35,969 bases of DNA from positions 1 through 35,969 of the forward strand of contig NZ_JAKGSG010000051.1 in assembly GCF_021568775.1 (NCBI RefSeq). The letters are read 5' to 3'. The position numbers were made by a program, and so were the translations under genes. Under the pieces are notes generated by a model, which ran no database searches, was not told the origin of the DNA, and worked only from the letters and a program-made list of their open reading frames with translations. Source of the stretch: Antribacter soli. GTDB lineage: Bacteria; Actinomycetota; Actinomycetes; Actinomycetales; Cellulomonadaceae. This document shows positions 1 through 6,899 of the stretch, piece by piece; positions within the stretch are counted from its first letter, which is position 1, and every line of letters begins with the position of its first letter.

Positions 1-95
1 GCGGGGGGGGCGGGGGGGGGCGGGGGCGGGGGGGGGGGGGGCGGGGGGCCGCCCCCCCCCCCGCCCCCCCCCCCCCCCCCCCCCCCCACCCCCAC
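1..95. repeat. Poly-G then poly-C low-complexity tract (probable artefact)
   Basis: About 48 bases of almost pure G with scattered C are followed by about 45 bases of almost pure C with scattered G, so the stretch is roughly its own reverse complement. It has no coding character and stops abruptly where normal sequence begins near 96. A similar stretch at 19802-19984 interrupts a gene. Poly-G calls from dark cycles in two-colour sequencing, assembled on both strands, would give this pattern. I treat it as an assembly artefact rather than biology. Confidence 0.75.
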
Positions 96-103
96 AGCGG
101 GGT

Positions 104-505
104 CTACTCCGTGTCGACAGAGCCGCCGGCCCGCGCCTCCGAGACGAGCGCCGCATGCTCCGTCTGCTCCAGGAAGCGGGACAGGGTGTCGCGGCTGCGG
201 GTGAGGCACGCGATCTTGTCCTCCAGCCCGACCAGCTCGGCGGCGAGCATCTCTGCGACGGTGCGCGGGCACGAGTACGTGGCCTGCGCCTCCGCCTGCT
301 CGAGGTCGAGGAGCGCCCGGATCAGGCGCGTCGGCACGCCCGACCGCACGAGGCTCGCGACGCGTACCACCTGCTCGACGTGCTCCTCGTCGTACGTGCG
401 GTAGCCGTTCGCCTCGCGAGCGGCCTCGAGGAGGCCCTGCTGCTCGTAGTAGCGCACGAGGCGCGCGGACACGCCCGAGCGCCGGGCGAGCTCGCCGATC
501 TTCAT
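104..505 (-). CDS. MerR-family transcriptional regulator
   Basis: A 133-residue protein beginning MKIGELARRSGVSARLVRYY, the classic N-terminal winged helix-turn-helix of the MerR family, in which YYEQQGLL and the following NGYRTYD segment form the recognition helix and wing. Residues about 75-120 form the long dimerisation helix. No cysteine cluster typical of metal sensors is seen (one Cys in YSCP, one in KIACL), so an organic effector is more likely. I chose the ATG at 505 because GAAGGAG lies just upstream; longer reading frames would run into the shared promoter. It is divergent from the MFS gene at 568, which is the expected target. It probably binds the palindrome at 535-550, activates the exporter when ligand is bound, and controls its own expression. 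Confidence 0.9.
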   Translation of the reverse strand: MKIGELARRSGVSARLVRYYEQQGLLEAAREANGYRTYDEEHVEQVVRVASLVRSGVPTRLIRALLDLEQAEAQATYSCPRTVAEMLAAELVGLEDKIACLTRSRDTLSRFLEQTEHAALVSEARAGGSVDTE

Positions 506-528
506 GCGGAACTCCTTCGCCGGAGGAC

Positions 529-559
529 TTGACCTTGACATTGATGTCAAAGTTTACGG
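529..559 (+). promoter_or_regulatory. MerR-type promoter with 19-bp spacer and operator palindrome
   Basis: A -35 element TTGACC (529-534) and a weak -10 TTACGG (554-559) are 19 bp apart, the over-long spacing typical of MerR-activated promoters. The spacer contains the inverted repeat TTGACATTGATGTCAA (535-550, arms TTGACAT/ATGTCAA). Transcription would start near 565-568, at the proposed start codon of the exporter. The position between divergent regulator and transporter genes fits ligand-induced activation by DNA untwisting. Confidence 0.75.
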
Positions 560-567
560 TCGCAGAC

Positions 568-1884
568 ATGGAGATGTCAGCAGAGACCAACACCGCGCCC
601 GAGGCCGCCCTCGAGCCCGCACCTGAGCCCGACCGTGCCCGGGCCGGCGCACCACTCCCCAGCGTCCCCGCCCCGCGCCTGCCGTGGCCCAGCCTGGTCG
701 TCCTCGCGTTCGCGACCCTGGTCATGGTGACCGGCGAGATGCTCCCCACCGCCGTCCTGCCGCAGATGGGCGCGAGCCTCGGCGTCGGCGAGGACCGGAT
801 CGGCCTCCTCGTCGCGCTGTGGGCCGGTACGGTCGTGGTCGCGAGCCCGCTCCTCGTGGGGCTGGTCCGCGGGCGGGACCGGCGGGCCGTCATCGTGGTG
901 GCGCTCGTCGTGTTCGCCGCGTCGGGCGTCATCGTGGCCGCCGCGGACACGTACGCCGTAGCCGTCGCGGGCCGGCTCCTCGGAGCGGCGGCCTGCGGGC
1001 TGCTCTGGTCCACGGTCAACGTGCACACCGCCGACGTCGTCCCCGAGCGCGAGCTCGGCCGTGCGATCTCCGTGGTGATCGGCGGGGCGACGCTGGGCAT
1101 CGTCGTCGGAGTGCCGCTCACCAGCGCGGTCGCTCGGGCCTGGGACTGGCGCGCGGCCTTCGGGGGCCTCGCCGTCCTCGCGCTCGTCGCCGCGGTGCTC
1201 GTCCGGGTCGTGGTGGTGCGGGCGCCCGATGCACCCGCTGTGGCCGGCGCCGCGGGCGAGGCGGTGCCGGAGGGCGACCCGTCCGGCGTCGGACAGCGAC
1301 GTGGGGCCCTCCGGGCCCTGGTCACCGTGACCGTGCTCGTCGCCGTCGTGCTGGTGGGGCACTTCGCGACGTACACGTTCGTGACGCGCCTGCTGGCGGA
1401 GCCGGCCGGCGCGGTGCCGGGCGGGATCAGCGGGCTGCTCCTCGTGTTCGGCGTGGCCTCGGCGGCGGGCGTCGTCGTCGCGGGTCGAGCGGGCGACCGG
1501 TGGCCGGCCGCGGCCCTGCCGGTCGCCTCGGCAATGGCCGGGCTGGCGCTGCTCGCCCTGCTCGGGGCGGGGCACAGCGCAGCGGCGGCTCTTCTCGTCG
1601 TCATCGCGTGGGGCATGGCCACGGGCGCGCTGCCGCCGCTCGCGCAGACGACGATCCTGCGCCTCGCCGGGTCCGGGCTGCGCGGGATCGCGGGCATGCT
1701 CATTCCGGTCGTGTTCAACCTGGGCATCGCCGTCGGGGCCGCTGCGGGCTCCGCGGTCGTGGACCGGTCCGGGCCCTGGGCGGTGCCGCTGCCGAGCGCG
1801 CTGCTGGTCGCCGTGGCGGCGGTCGCGCTGAGCGTGCTGATGCGGCGGCTGGGGGCACCGCGGCACGGGCTCGCCCGGCGGTAG
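568..1884 (+). CDS. MFS drug-efflux-type transporter (DHA1-like)
   Basis: A 438-residue polytopic membrane protein with about 12 hydrophobic segments. After a roughly 45-residue Pro/Ala-rich cytoplasmic N-terminus, the first helix carries MVTGEMLPTAVLPQMG, a pattern common in DHA1 (AraJ/Cml-like) exporters. The 2-3 loop has RGRDRRAV (motif A position), and LLGAAACGLLWSTVN and GGATLGIVVGVPL match motifs B and C of proton-driven antiporters. The substrate cannot be told from sequence. I chose the ATG at 568 because a TTG at 529 would lie inside the promoter. With the -10 at 554-559 the mRNA would be nearly leaderless; the ATG at 574 is the alternative. It is likely induced through the divergent MerR protein. 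Confidence 0.85.
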   Translation: MEMSAETNTAPEAALEPAPEPDRARAGAPLPSVPAPRLPWPSLVVLAFATLVMVTGEMLPTAVLPQMGASLGVGEDRIGLLVALWAGTVVVASPLLVGLVRGRDRRAVIVVALVVFAASGVIVAAADTYAVAVAGRLLGAAACGLLWSTVNVHTADVVPERELGRAISVVIGGATLGIVVGVPLTSAVARAWDWRAAFGGLAVLALVAAVLVRVVVVRAPDAPAVAGAAGEAVPEGDPSGVGQRRGALRALVTVTVLVAVVLVGHFATYTFVTRLLAEPAGAVPGGISGLLLVFGVASAAGVVVAGRAGDRWPAAALPVASAMAGLALLALLGAGHSAAAALLVVIAWGMATGALPPLAQTTILRLAGSGLRGIAGMLIPVVFNLGIAVGAAAGSAVVDRSGPWAVPLPSALLVAVAAVALSVLMRRLGAPRHGLARR

Positions 1885-1891
1885 GCGAGCC
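1868..1891. terminator. Hairpin at the end of the MFS gene
   Basis: GGCTCGCC (1868-1875) pairs with GGCGAGCC (1884-1891) around an 8-base loop containing the MFS stop codon. It lies between the converging MFS and SDR genes, whose stop codons are 15 bases apart. There is no T-tract, which is usual in such GC-rich genomes. Confidence 0.45.
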
Positions 1892-1899
1892 GGCCGGCG

Positions 1900-2700
1900 T
1901 CAGGGCCTCCGCCAGGCGTCGCTCGTCAGGTGCGACCCGGCCATGGGACCCATGCGCAGCATGCCGCCGTCGGCGACCCACGACGCTCCCGTCACGTACG
2001 CCGCCTTCGGGCTGCACAGGAAGGCGATGATCGCGGCGATCTCGCGCGCGTCGCCCGGCCTGCCGAGCGGGATCCCGTGGCGGACCTTGCCCTCGGGGCT
2101 CTCGTCCTCCTGGCCGGTCATCGCAGTCGTGATCTCACCGGGGGCCACGGCGTTCACGGTGATGCCGTGCTCGCCGAGCTCGAGCGCCGCGACCTGGGTG
2201 AGCATCCCCAGCCCCGCCTTGGCCGCGCAGTAGGGGCCGGCGCCGACGCGCGGCTGGTGCTCGTGCACGCTCGTGACGTTGACGATCCGCCCGCCGCGCC
2301 CGCCGGCGATCATGTGCCGGGCGGCGGCCTGCAGGATGAGGAACGGCCCGTCGAGGTCGGTCTCGATCACCGTGCGCCAGTGCTGGTGGTCGAGGTCGAG
2401 GAGCATCGTCGAGGAGCCCGTGCCAGCCACGTTGGCGAGCACGTCGACGCGCCCGAACGCGTCGGCGAGGTCGTCGACGACGCCTGCGATCGCCGGCATG
2501 TTCGTGACGTCGAGATACCGCAGCTCGGTCCGGGCTCCGTGCTCGGCGGCCTCGCGGGCGGTGTCCTGCGCCTTCGACTCGTCGGCGTACCAGCACAGGC
2601 CGACGTCGAAGCCGTCACGGGCGAGCGCGACGACGGTGGCTCGTCCGATGCCGGACTCGGACCCGGTGACGATGGCGGCGGGGCGGGGTGCGGTGGTCAT
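1900..2700 (-). CDS. Short-chain dehydrogenase/reductase (SDR)
   Basis: A 266-residue classical SDR. The cofactor-binding TGSESGIG is at residues 12-19, D64 follows the third strand, NVAG (variant of NNAG) is at 90-93, and the catalytic triad is S144, Y157 and K161 (YCAAK). The C-terminal VTGASWVADGG is the usual SDR dimer segment. It is an NAD(P)-dependent oxidoreductase of the glucose-1-dehydrogenase/3-oxoacyl-ACP-reductase type; the substrate is unknown. The ATG at 2700 has no good ribosome site. A hairpin at 2721-2748 separates it from the cellulase gene upstream on the same strand, so expression depends on read-through or on a promoter I cannot see. Confidence 0.88.
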   Translation of the reverse strand: MTTAPRPAAIVTGSESGIGRATVVALARDGFDVGLCWYADESKAQDTAREAAEHGARTELRYLDVTNMPAIAGVVDDLADAFGRVDVLANVAGTGSSTMLLDLDHQHWRTVIETDLDGPFLILQAAARHMIAGGRGGRIVNVTSVHEHQPRVGAGPYCAAKAGLGMLTQVAALELGEHGITVNAVAPGEITTAMTGQEDESPEGKVRHGIPLGRPGDAREIAAIIAFLCSPKAAYVTGASWVADGGMLRMGPMAGSHLTSDAWRRP

Positions 2701-2720
2701 GGACCAAGGCTGAGGAGGGA

Positions 2721-2748
2721 GCGGGCCGCTCGCACGCGTGCGGCCCGC
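2721..2748 (-). terminator. Intrinsic-type hairpin after the cellulase gene
   Basis: GCGGGCCG (2721-2728) pairs perfectly with CGGCCCGC (2741-2748); the 12-base loop is itself partly self-complementary (CGCACGCGTGCG). It lies 7 bases past the cellulase stop codon and 20 bases before the SDR start. It is the probable cellulase terminator, possibly leaky. Confidence 0.6.
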
Positions 2749-2755
2749 CCCTGAG

Positions 2756-4168
2756 TCAGGGCGTGGTGCAGGCGAACGCGGTCGGCACCGAGGAGTCTGA
2801 CGTCGGACGGGTCGCCTGGAGCCCCCACGTGACGCTCTGGCCCGGCGCCAGGCTGCCGTTCCAGGACTGGCTCGCCTCGGTCACGGTCTGGCCGCTCACG
2901 GTCGCCGCGGCCGGCCACGAACCGGCGTGGGTGTGGCCCGCCGGCAGCGTCACCGTCGAGCGCCATCCGCTGATCGACGAGGTGCCGCTGTTCGTGACGG
3001 TCACCGTCAGCGTGTACCCGCCGGTCCACTGGTTCTGGACCGCCGCCGAGGTGGTGCACCCGGCCGACCCACCGCCGTCGGGCAGCGAGGTGGTGACCGT
3101 GGTGACGGGGGAGTACGCGGAAGTGCCCGCTCCGTTCACCGCGCGGACGCGGTAGCGGTAGGTCGTGCCGGCGGCGAGTCCGGTGTCCGTGAAGGTCGTG
3201 GCGGCGGGCGAGCCCACGAGCGCCCAGGCGTCGCCCGACCCGGTGGCGCGCTCCACCTGGTAGCCCGTCACCGTGCCCGAGGCGGCGGCCCAGCCGAGGG
3301 TCAGGCCGGAGGACGTGACGTTCGACGTCGTCGGCGTGCCGGGCGCGCCCGGGACGGTGGGTTCGGTGCCGCCCCCGTTGGTGACCGACGCCGAGAAGGA
3401 GTTCACCGTCAGGCCCACTCCGCCGATCCACGGCTCGAAGCCCGCCTGGACGCTCGTGAGGTACCAGCTCGCGTCGCCGTACTGGGCGCCGCGCGTGAAG
3501 GTGTCGTCGACGAAGCCCATGACGTCGAACGACAGCGACCCGATCGGCGACGCCGATACGTATGACACCACGTTGTTGCTGCCGTTGTTGCCCGTCCAGA
3601 CGGCCCACGTGCGCCCCGCGATCGTGGCGGTGCCGGTCTGCGAGCCGATCGGCTGGATCGAGCCCTGCCGGTTGAACCAGATCATGATCTCGGTGTCCTG
3701 CACGCCGCTGACGTCGGTGTTCGCGTTGAGCCAGATGTCGTACGACGCGTTGTACGTGCCGCTGCTCGTGTACGTGTAGCCGATGCTGGTCGGTGCGCTG
3801 CCGATCGTGCTGAGCTGCTTCGGCAACGGCGTGCCCGGGCTGCAGGTGCTGTAGTGGCAGCCGAGGAAGATCGACGGGTACGACACCGGCGTGCCCGACG
3901 TGTTCCCCACGCCGTCCTGCTGTGTGATCGTGAACCCGTTCGCGGTGGTGTCGATGCACTGCGTCGCGCCGGTGCCCCAGCGGTTGTTCTGGATCACGTA
4001 GCTCCCGGCGTCGACCGTGCCGTACTGCTCGCAGATCGTCGCGGCGCTCGCGGGGGCCGCGCCGACGACGGCCGTGACCATGCCCGCGGTGAGCGTCGCG
4101 AGCATGGTCACGAAGGCGAGCAGGAGCCGGGGGGTGCTCCGCCGCCTGTCGGTCGTGCTGGGGGACAT
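2756..4168 (-). CDS. Secreted GH12 endoglucanase with Fn3 and CBM2 domains
   Basis: A 470-residue secreted beta-glucanase, likely an endo-1,4-glucanase that attacks cellulose or mixed-linkage glucan by the retaining mechanism. Residues 1-42 are a signal peptide ending APASA. Residues about 43-265 match glycoside hydrolase family 12: CEQYG and the RWGT..QCID segment at the start, nucleophile E160 in DTEIMIWF, acid/base E245 in GFEPWIGG, and a probable C46-C71 disulfide. A fibronectin type III domain spans about 272-362. A family 2 cellulose-binding module spans 371-467, closed by C371/C467, with likely cellulose-facing W381, W419 and W436. AAGGAG lies 6 bases before the ATG. No strong promoter was recognised in 4169-4292. 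Architecture and motifs make the call firm; exact substrate preference is inferred. Confidence 0.93.
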   Translation of the reverse strand: MSPSTTDRRRSTPRLLLAFVTMLATLTAGMVTAVVGAAPASAATICEQYGTVDAGSYVIQNNRWGTGATQCIDTTANGFTITQQDGVGNTSGTPVSYPSIFLGCHYSTCSPGTPLPKQLSTIGSAPTSIGYTYTSSGTYNASYDIWLNANTDVSGVQDTEIMIWFNRQGSIQPIGSQTGTATIAGRTWAVWTGNNGSNNVVSYVSASPIGSLSFDVMGFVDDTFTRGAQYGDASWYLTSVQAGFEPWIGGVGLTVNSFSASVTNGGGTEPTVPGAPGTPTTSNVTSSGLTLGWAAASGTVTGYQVERATGSGDAWALVGSPAATTFTDTGLAAGTTYRYRVRAVNGAGTSAYSPVTTVTTSLPDGGGSAGCTTSAAVQNQWTGGYTLTVTVTNSGTSSISGWRSTVTLPAGHTHAGSWPAAATVSGQTVTEASQSWNGSLAPGQSVTWGLQATRPTSDSSVPTAFACTTP

Positions 4169-4292
4169 GGCACTCCTTCGTGCGATGACGTCGGAGCCCG
4201 GGGGAGCTCCGGTGTCGAAGGTAGGCCGGCCCGGAGCTGGGTGTCAGGGGCGTGAATCGATTAGGGGCCGATCGAGGCCGCCTCTCTCGCCG

Positions 4293-5000
4293 CTACTTCC
4301 AGACGGTGATCTCGAGCGCGAAGGCGTCCGCGGCCTCGTCGACGCTGACGACACTGACGTCCGCGTAGCGGCCGGAGCTCGTCACGACGCAGAGGTGCTT
4401 GCCGAGGAGGGTCTGGGCGTCCGACACGAAGTCGGTGACGAGCGTCTGGGCAGCGCAGGTGGCGGCGTCGGGGGCTTCGTCCAGGATCGTCATCGTGTTG
4501 CTGGTGGTGGTGATGTCATCTCCGTGGTCGATGCAGAAGTCGCCCTCGGGGACGCCCCAGTTCGCCGCCGTGCTGTCGAGGTCGAGGCAGCTGCCGGAGT
4601 ACAGCCCGATCGGAGTGCCGTCGGTGCTCCGGGCGACGTCGGCGGTGGCCGTGGAGCCGGTCGTGACCGGTGTCTCGCCGGTCGCCTCGAGCTGGGCCGT
4701 GAGGTCACCGACCTGCCCCGAGAGCTGCTCGTTCTCGGCGTTGAGCGTCGACACGTCCTGCTCGAGAGAGGCGATCGTCCGTTGCAGCGAGCTGACGCTC
4801 GGCGACCCGTCGAGGCCCGGCACGGAGGCGGCTCCGGTGCCGATGGCGACGGCGGCGGTAATGAGCGCGGCGGCGATCGTGCCGCCCGCGGTGATGACCG
4901 AGACCCAGATCTCCTTCGACAAGCCGGACCTCCCGCGGCCGGCTCCTGCTTCGTCGACGGGCGCGTCTGCCCACTTGTCACGCGGCGTGTCGAACGACAT
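4293..5000 (-). CDS. Hypothetical single-span membrane protein with coiled coil
   Basis: A 235-residue protein of unknown function. An acidic/Gly-rich N-terminus of about 28 residues precedes one transmembrane helix (about 31-56, Ile/Ala/Val-rich). A predicted extracytoplasmic coiled coil follows (about 70-105, with LQRTIASLEQDVSTLNAENE). After a Thr-rich linker, a C-terminal domain (about 125-235) has four Cys residues that may form disulfides outside the cell. The ATG at 5000 was chosen because the frame beyond it (to 5129) is Cys/Arg-rich and does not look like protein; the ribosome site is weak. About 150 bases upstream (5001-5153) contain no gene. The neighbours give no clue to function. 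Confidence 0.7.
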   Translation of the reverse strand: MSFDTPRDKWADAPVDEAGAGRGRSGLSKEIWVSVITAGGTIAAALITAAVAIGTGAASVPGLDGSPSVSSLQRTIASLEQDVSTLNAENEQLSGQVGDLTAQLEATGETPVTTGSTATADVARSTDGTPIGLYSGSCLDLDSTAANWGVPEGDFCIDHGDDITTTSNTMTILDEAPDAATCAAQTLVTDFVSDAQTLLGKHLCVVTSSGRYADVSVVSVDEAADAFALEITVWK

Positions 5001-5153
5001 GAGCGCGCCGGCCTTTCTCTGGGTGCCATGGGAGGAGGAACTCCGACAAAGGTTACATACACCCGAGGGGTTGCGAAGTTCGGCGCCCGGGCTGCGGGCG
5101 ATCGCCCGGAAGGGGCACTGGCTACCCACGCTGCCCGATGCCGGTCGCTCGCC

Positions 5154-5573
5154 TCAGGCTCGCGCGTCGCCTTCCGGGCCGGGTCGCCCCGGACCGGCGA
5201 AGTACGCCGTCGCGAGCCGCTTCGGCGCCCGCTCGAGCCACGCGTCGACGACGACCTCCTCGAGCCGCTCCGGGCTGATCGCGTCCAGGCGGACGAGCAC
5301 CGCGGGGTAGCCGTCGAGGTGGGAGATCGTGAAGAACACGTCGGGGCTCTCGGCGATGAGCGCCTGCTTCTCGCCCTCGTCCGCGACGCGCGCACCGAGG
5401 ATCAGGCCGTCCGGCGCCCCGTCGCCGAGCTCGGCCATGTCCTTCGCGCGGAGCGGCCGCTCCCAGACGAAGCCCTTGCCCGCGACGCACCACATCACGG
5501 CGCCCCAGGAAATCTTGTCGGTCACCTCGGGGAGCGCGGTCGCCAGCCGGCGGACGTCGTCGAGCGTGGGCAT
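5154..5573 (-). CDS. MmcQ/YjbR-family DNA-binding-like protein
   Basis: A 139-residue protein starting MPTLDDVRRLATALPEVTDK. The early ALPEV..K...W motif, GKGFVWERPL, and the later SPDVFFTISHLDGYPAVLVRLD are hallmarks of the MmcQ/YjbR (DUF419) family. Members have a CyaY-like fold and no firmly established role; some are annotated as DNA-binding. The ATG at 5573 is chosen because the family begins there; the residues encoded further upstream do not match. It lies 46 bases downstream of the zinc-site protein on the same strand and may be co-transcribed. Confidence 0.82.
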   Translation of the reverse strand: MPTLDDVRRLATALPEVTDKISWGAVMWCVAGKGFVWERPLRAKDMAELGDGAPDGLILGARVADEGEKQALIAESPDVFFTISHLDGYPAVLVRLDAISPERLEEVVVDAWLERAPKRLATAYFAGPGRPGPEGDARA

Positions 5574-5619
5574 GTCACGACGGTAGCCCCGCCGGCTCGA
5601 CGGCGTCCCGCGCCTTACC

Positions 5620-6162
5620 TCAGTTGCACGTTCCACATTTCCCGGACGTCAGGAGCTCCATGAAGCAGCTGGGGCAGACGCCGAGCTCGCGCTCCTGGGC
5701 CGGCTTCCCGCCGCGGCTCGCCGTCACGTATCCCGAGGGGAGATCTTCCCGCACGGTGAAGCCGTTGATGTGCTCGTCGACGTGGCCCTTGTGAAAGTGC
5801 GCGGTAGCGCCCATGCCCTTGCCCGGAGCCAACGCGATGTAGGTACCGGCCGGCGGGATCCAGAGGACCGTCGGGTCGTGCTCCGCTGCGATCTCGCGCA
5901 TCCGAGAGCGGTTCTCGACCGGCGCCTGGTACGCCCGCATCGCCTCCTCGAACGTCGGGAAGTAGTGGCGCCGGCCGCCGGTCAGCACCCGGCGGCACGA
6001 CGTGCAGAGCTCGTACTCGGCGATCTCCTCCGGGCTCGCCGACTGCATCATGGCGAACGACTTCTCGGTCTGGTGCTGGCAATCGTCGGAGTGCAGCATC
6101 CGCGACCCTGGGACGACGTACAGCTCATCGGGGGAGATACCTGCGGGCAAGTCAGTGGCCAT
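5620..6162 (-). CDS. Orphan protein with two candidate zinc-binding sites
   Basis: A 180-residue protein I do not recognise. Two metal-binding patterns are visible: H24...C28 with C53xxC56 near the N-terminus (HSDDCQH ... ELCTSC), and a C-terminal zinc ribbon C163xxC166 ... C176xxC179 (CPSC ... CGTC) that closes the protein. Between them is a mixed region with FPTFEEAMRAYQ and an HFHKGHVDEHINGF stretch rich in His. No signal peptide or membrane helix is seen. The ATG at 6162 has a poor ribosome site. The zinc ribbon suggests protein or nucleic-acid binding, but this is only inference. Confidence 0.72.
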   Translation of the reverse strand: MATDLPAGISPDELYVVPGSRMLHSDDCQHQTEKSFAMMQSASPEEIAEYELCTSCRRVLTGGRRHYFPTFEEAMRAYQAPVENRSRMREIAAEHDPTVLWIPPAGTYIALAPGKGMGATAHFHKGHVDEHINGFTVREDLPSGYVTASRGGKPAQERELGVCPSCFMELLTSGKCGTCN

Positions 6163-6262
6163 GTCTCAGTGTGCGGGAAGACACGGACGCGGCCGACCGG
6201 GCGGCGTGAAGTGCAGCGCGCCTGCCAGCCACGGCGCCCGGCCCTGTGGATGTCCCGAGCGC

Positions 6263-6673
6263 CTACTGCGGTTCTCCAGGGCTGACGACCGGCACCCCCA
6301 GGTGCTCGGCGGCCCGGACCATCTGCTTGTCGTAGGTGACCACCGCGACGAGGTCGTCACCGAGGGCCGCAGCCGTCGCGATGTGGATGGCGTCGAGCGA
6401 TCGGATGTGGACCGCGATCTCGGACGCATCCTTGACCACGCGGCGGCTGAGCTGACGCCGCGCAACCGGCGCCAGCACCGGGGCGATCCGCCCCTCGTGG
6501 TCCAGTCCCTCACGGACGGCAAAGCGAGCGAGCTCCACGTCCAGCAGGGTCGACGACGTGATCGCGATCTCCTCTCCGGCGCAGCCGACCAAGTAGCTCA
6601 CGAGCTCGTCGGTGAACTCCTCGCGGCGGACCTGCTTCAGTGCGGCCGAGGTGTCGAGGTAGACGGCTCTCAC
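6263..6673 (-). CDS. PIN-domain toxin (VapC-like ribonuclease)
   Basis: A 136-residue PIN-domain protein. The acidic metal-binding residues of the family are present: D7 in VYLDTSA, E47 in LLDVELAR, D94 in RSLDAIHIA and D115 in VVTYDKQM. VapC proteins are Mg-dependent RNases that cleave tRNA or rRNA when not held by the partner antitoxin. It starts at a GTG whose bases overlap the antitoxin stop (GTGA, 6670-6673), the usual translational coupling of vapBC. The antitoxin reading frame just upstream is broken (see 6670-6899). The toxin itself looks intact, so the break is either a sequence error or tolerated. Confidence 0.88.
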   Translation of the reverse strand: MRAVYLDTSAALKQVRREEFTDELVSYLVGCAGEEIAITSSTLLDVELARFAVREGLDHEGRIAPVLAPVARRQLSRRVVKDASEIAVHIRSLDAIHIATAAALGDDLVAVVTYDKQMVRAAEHLGVPVVSPGEPQ

Positions 6674-6899
6674 AGGCGGTCCGACCGGAGCTCGTCGAGA
6701 ACCTTGCCGGACGGCCTGCCGGGCGGGTCGTCGATCGGCGGAGTGAAGATCTTCGTGGTCGACGCCGCCACGTACTCGCCCTCGGCGACGAGCCGCTCGA
6801 ACGGGCTGAGGCTGATCGGGACGATCCGCGCGATCGGCCGGCCGTGATCGGTCACCACGACCGCGTCCCCCCGCGAACCACGTCGAGCAGGCGGGTCAG
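6670..6899 (-). pseudogene. Frame-broken Phd/VapB-type antitoxin
   Basis: The 3' part encodes GDAVVVTDHGRPIARIVP followed by a C-terminal tail rich in Pro/Asp, a good match to Phd/YefM-VapB antitoxins (core VTDRGRPVARLVP). Upstream of the run of six C (6867-6872), the matching N-terminal helix (LTRLLDVVRG) is in another frame; one extra base in the run would give LTRLLDVVRGGDAVVV. That other frame continues into the VWA gene's 3' end with no ATG or GTG in a suitable place, so the start is also missing. Either a homopolymer error plus 5' truncation, or a genuine decayed antitoxin. Confidence 0.6.

Noticed and set aside
4203-4210. GGAGCTCC palindrome 35 bases upstream of the cellulase start as a CelR-type operator
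   Set aside because: CelR sites in actinobacteria are 14-bp palindromes of the TGGGAGCGCTCCCA type; this one is shorter and lacks the central GC, so chance is likely.
4169-4292. A gene or clear promoter in the gap upstream of the cellulase
   Set aside because: No frame with protein character, and no convincing -35/-10 pair; AATCGATT at 4255-4262 is a short palindrome without further support.
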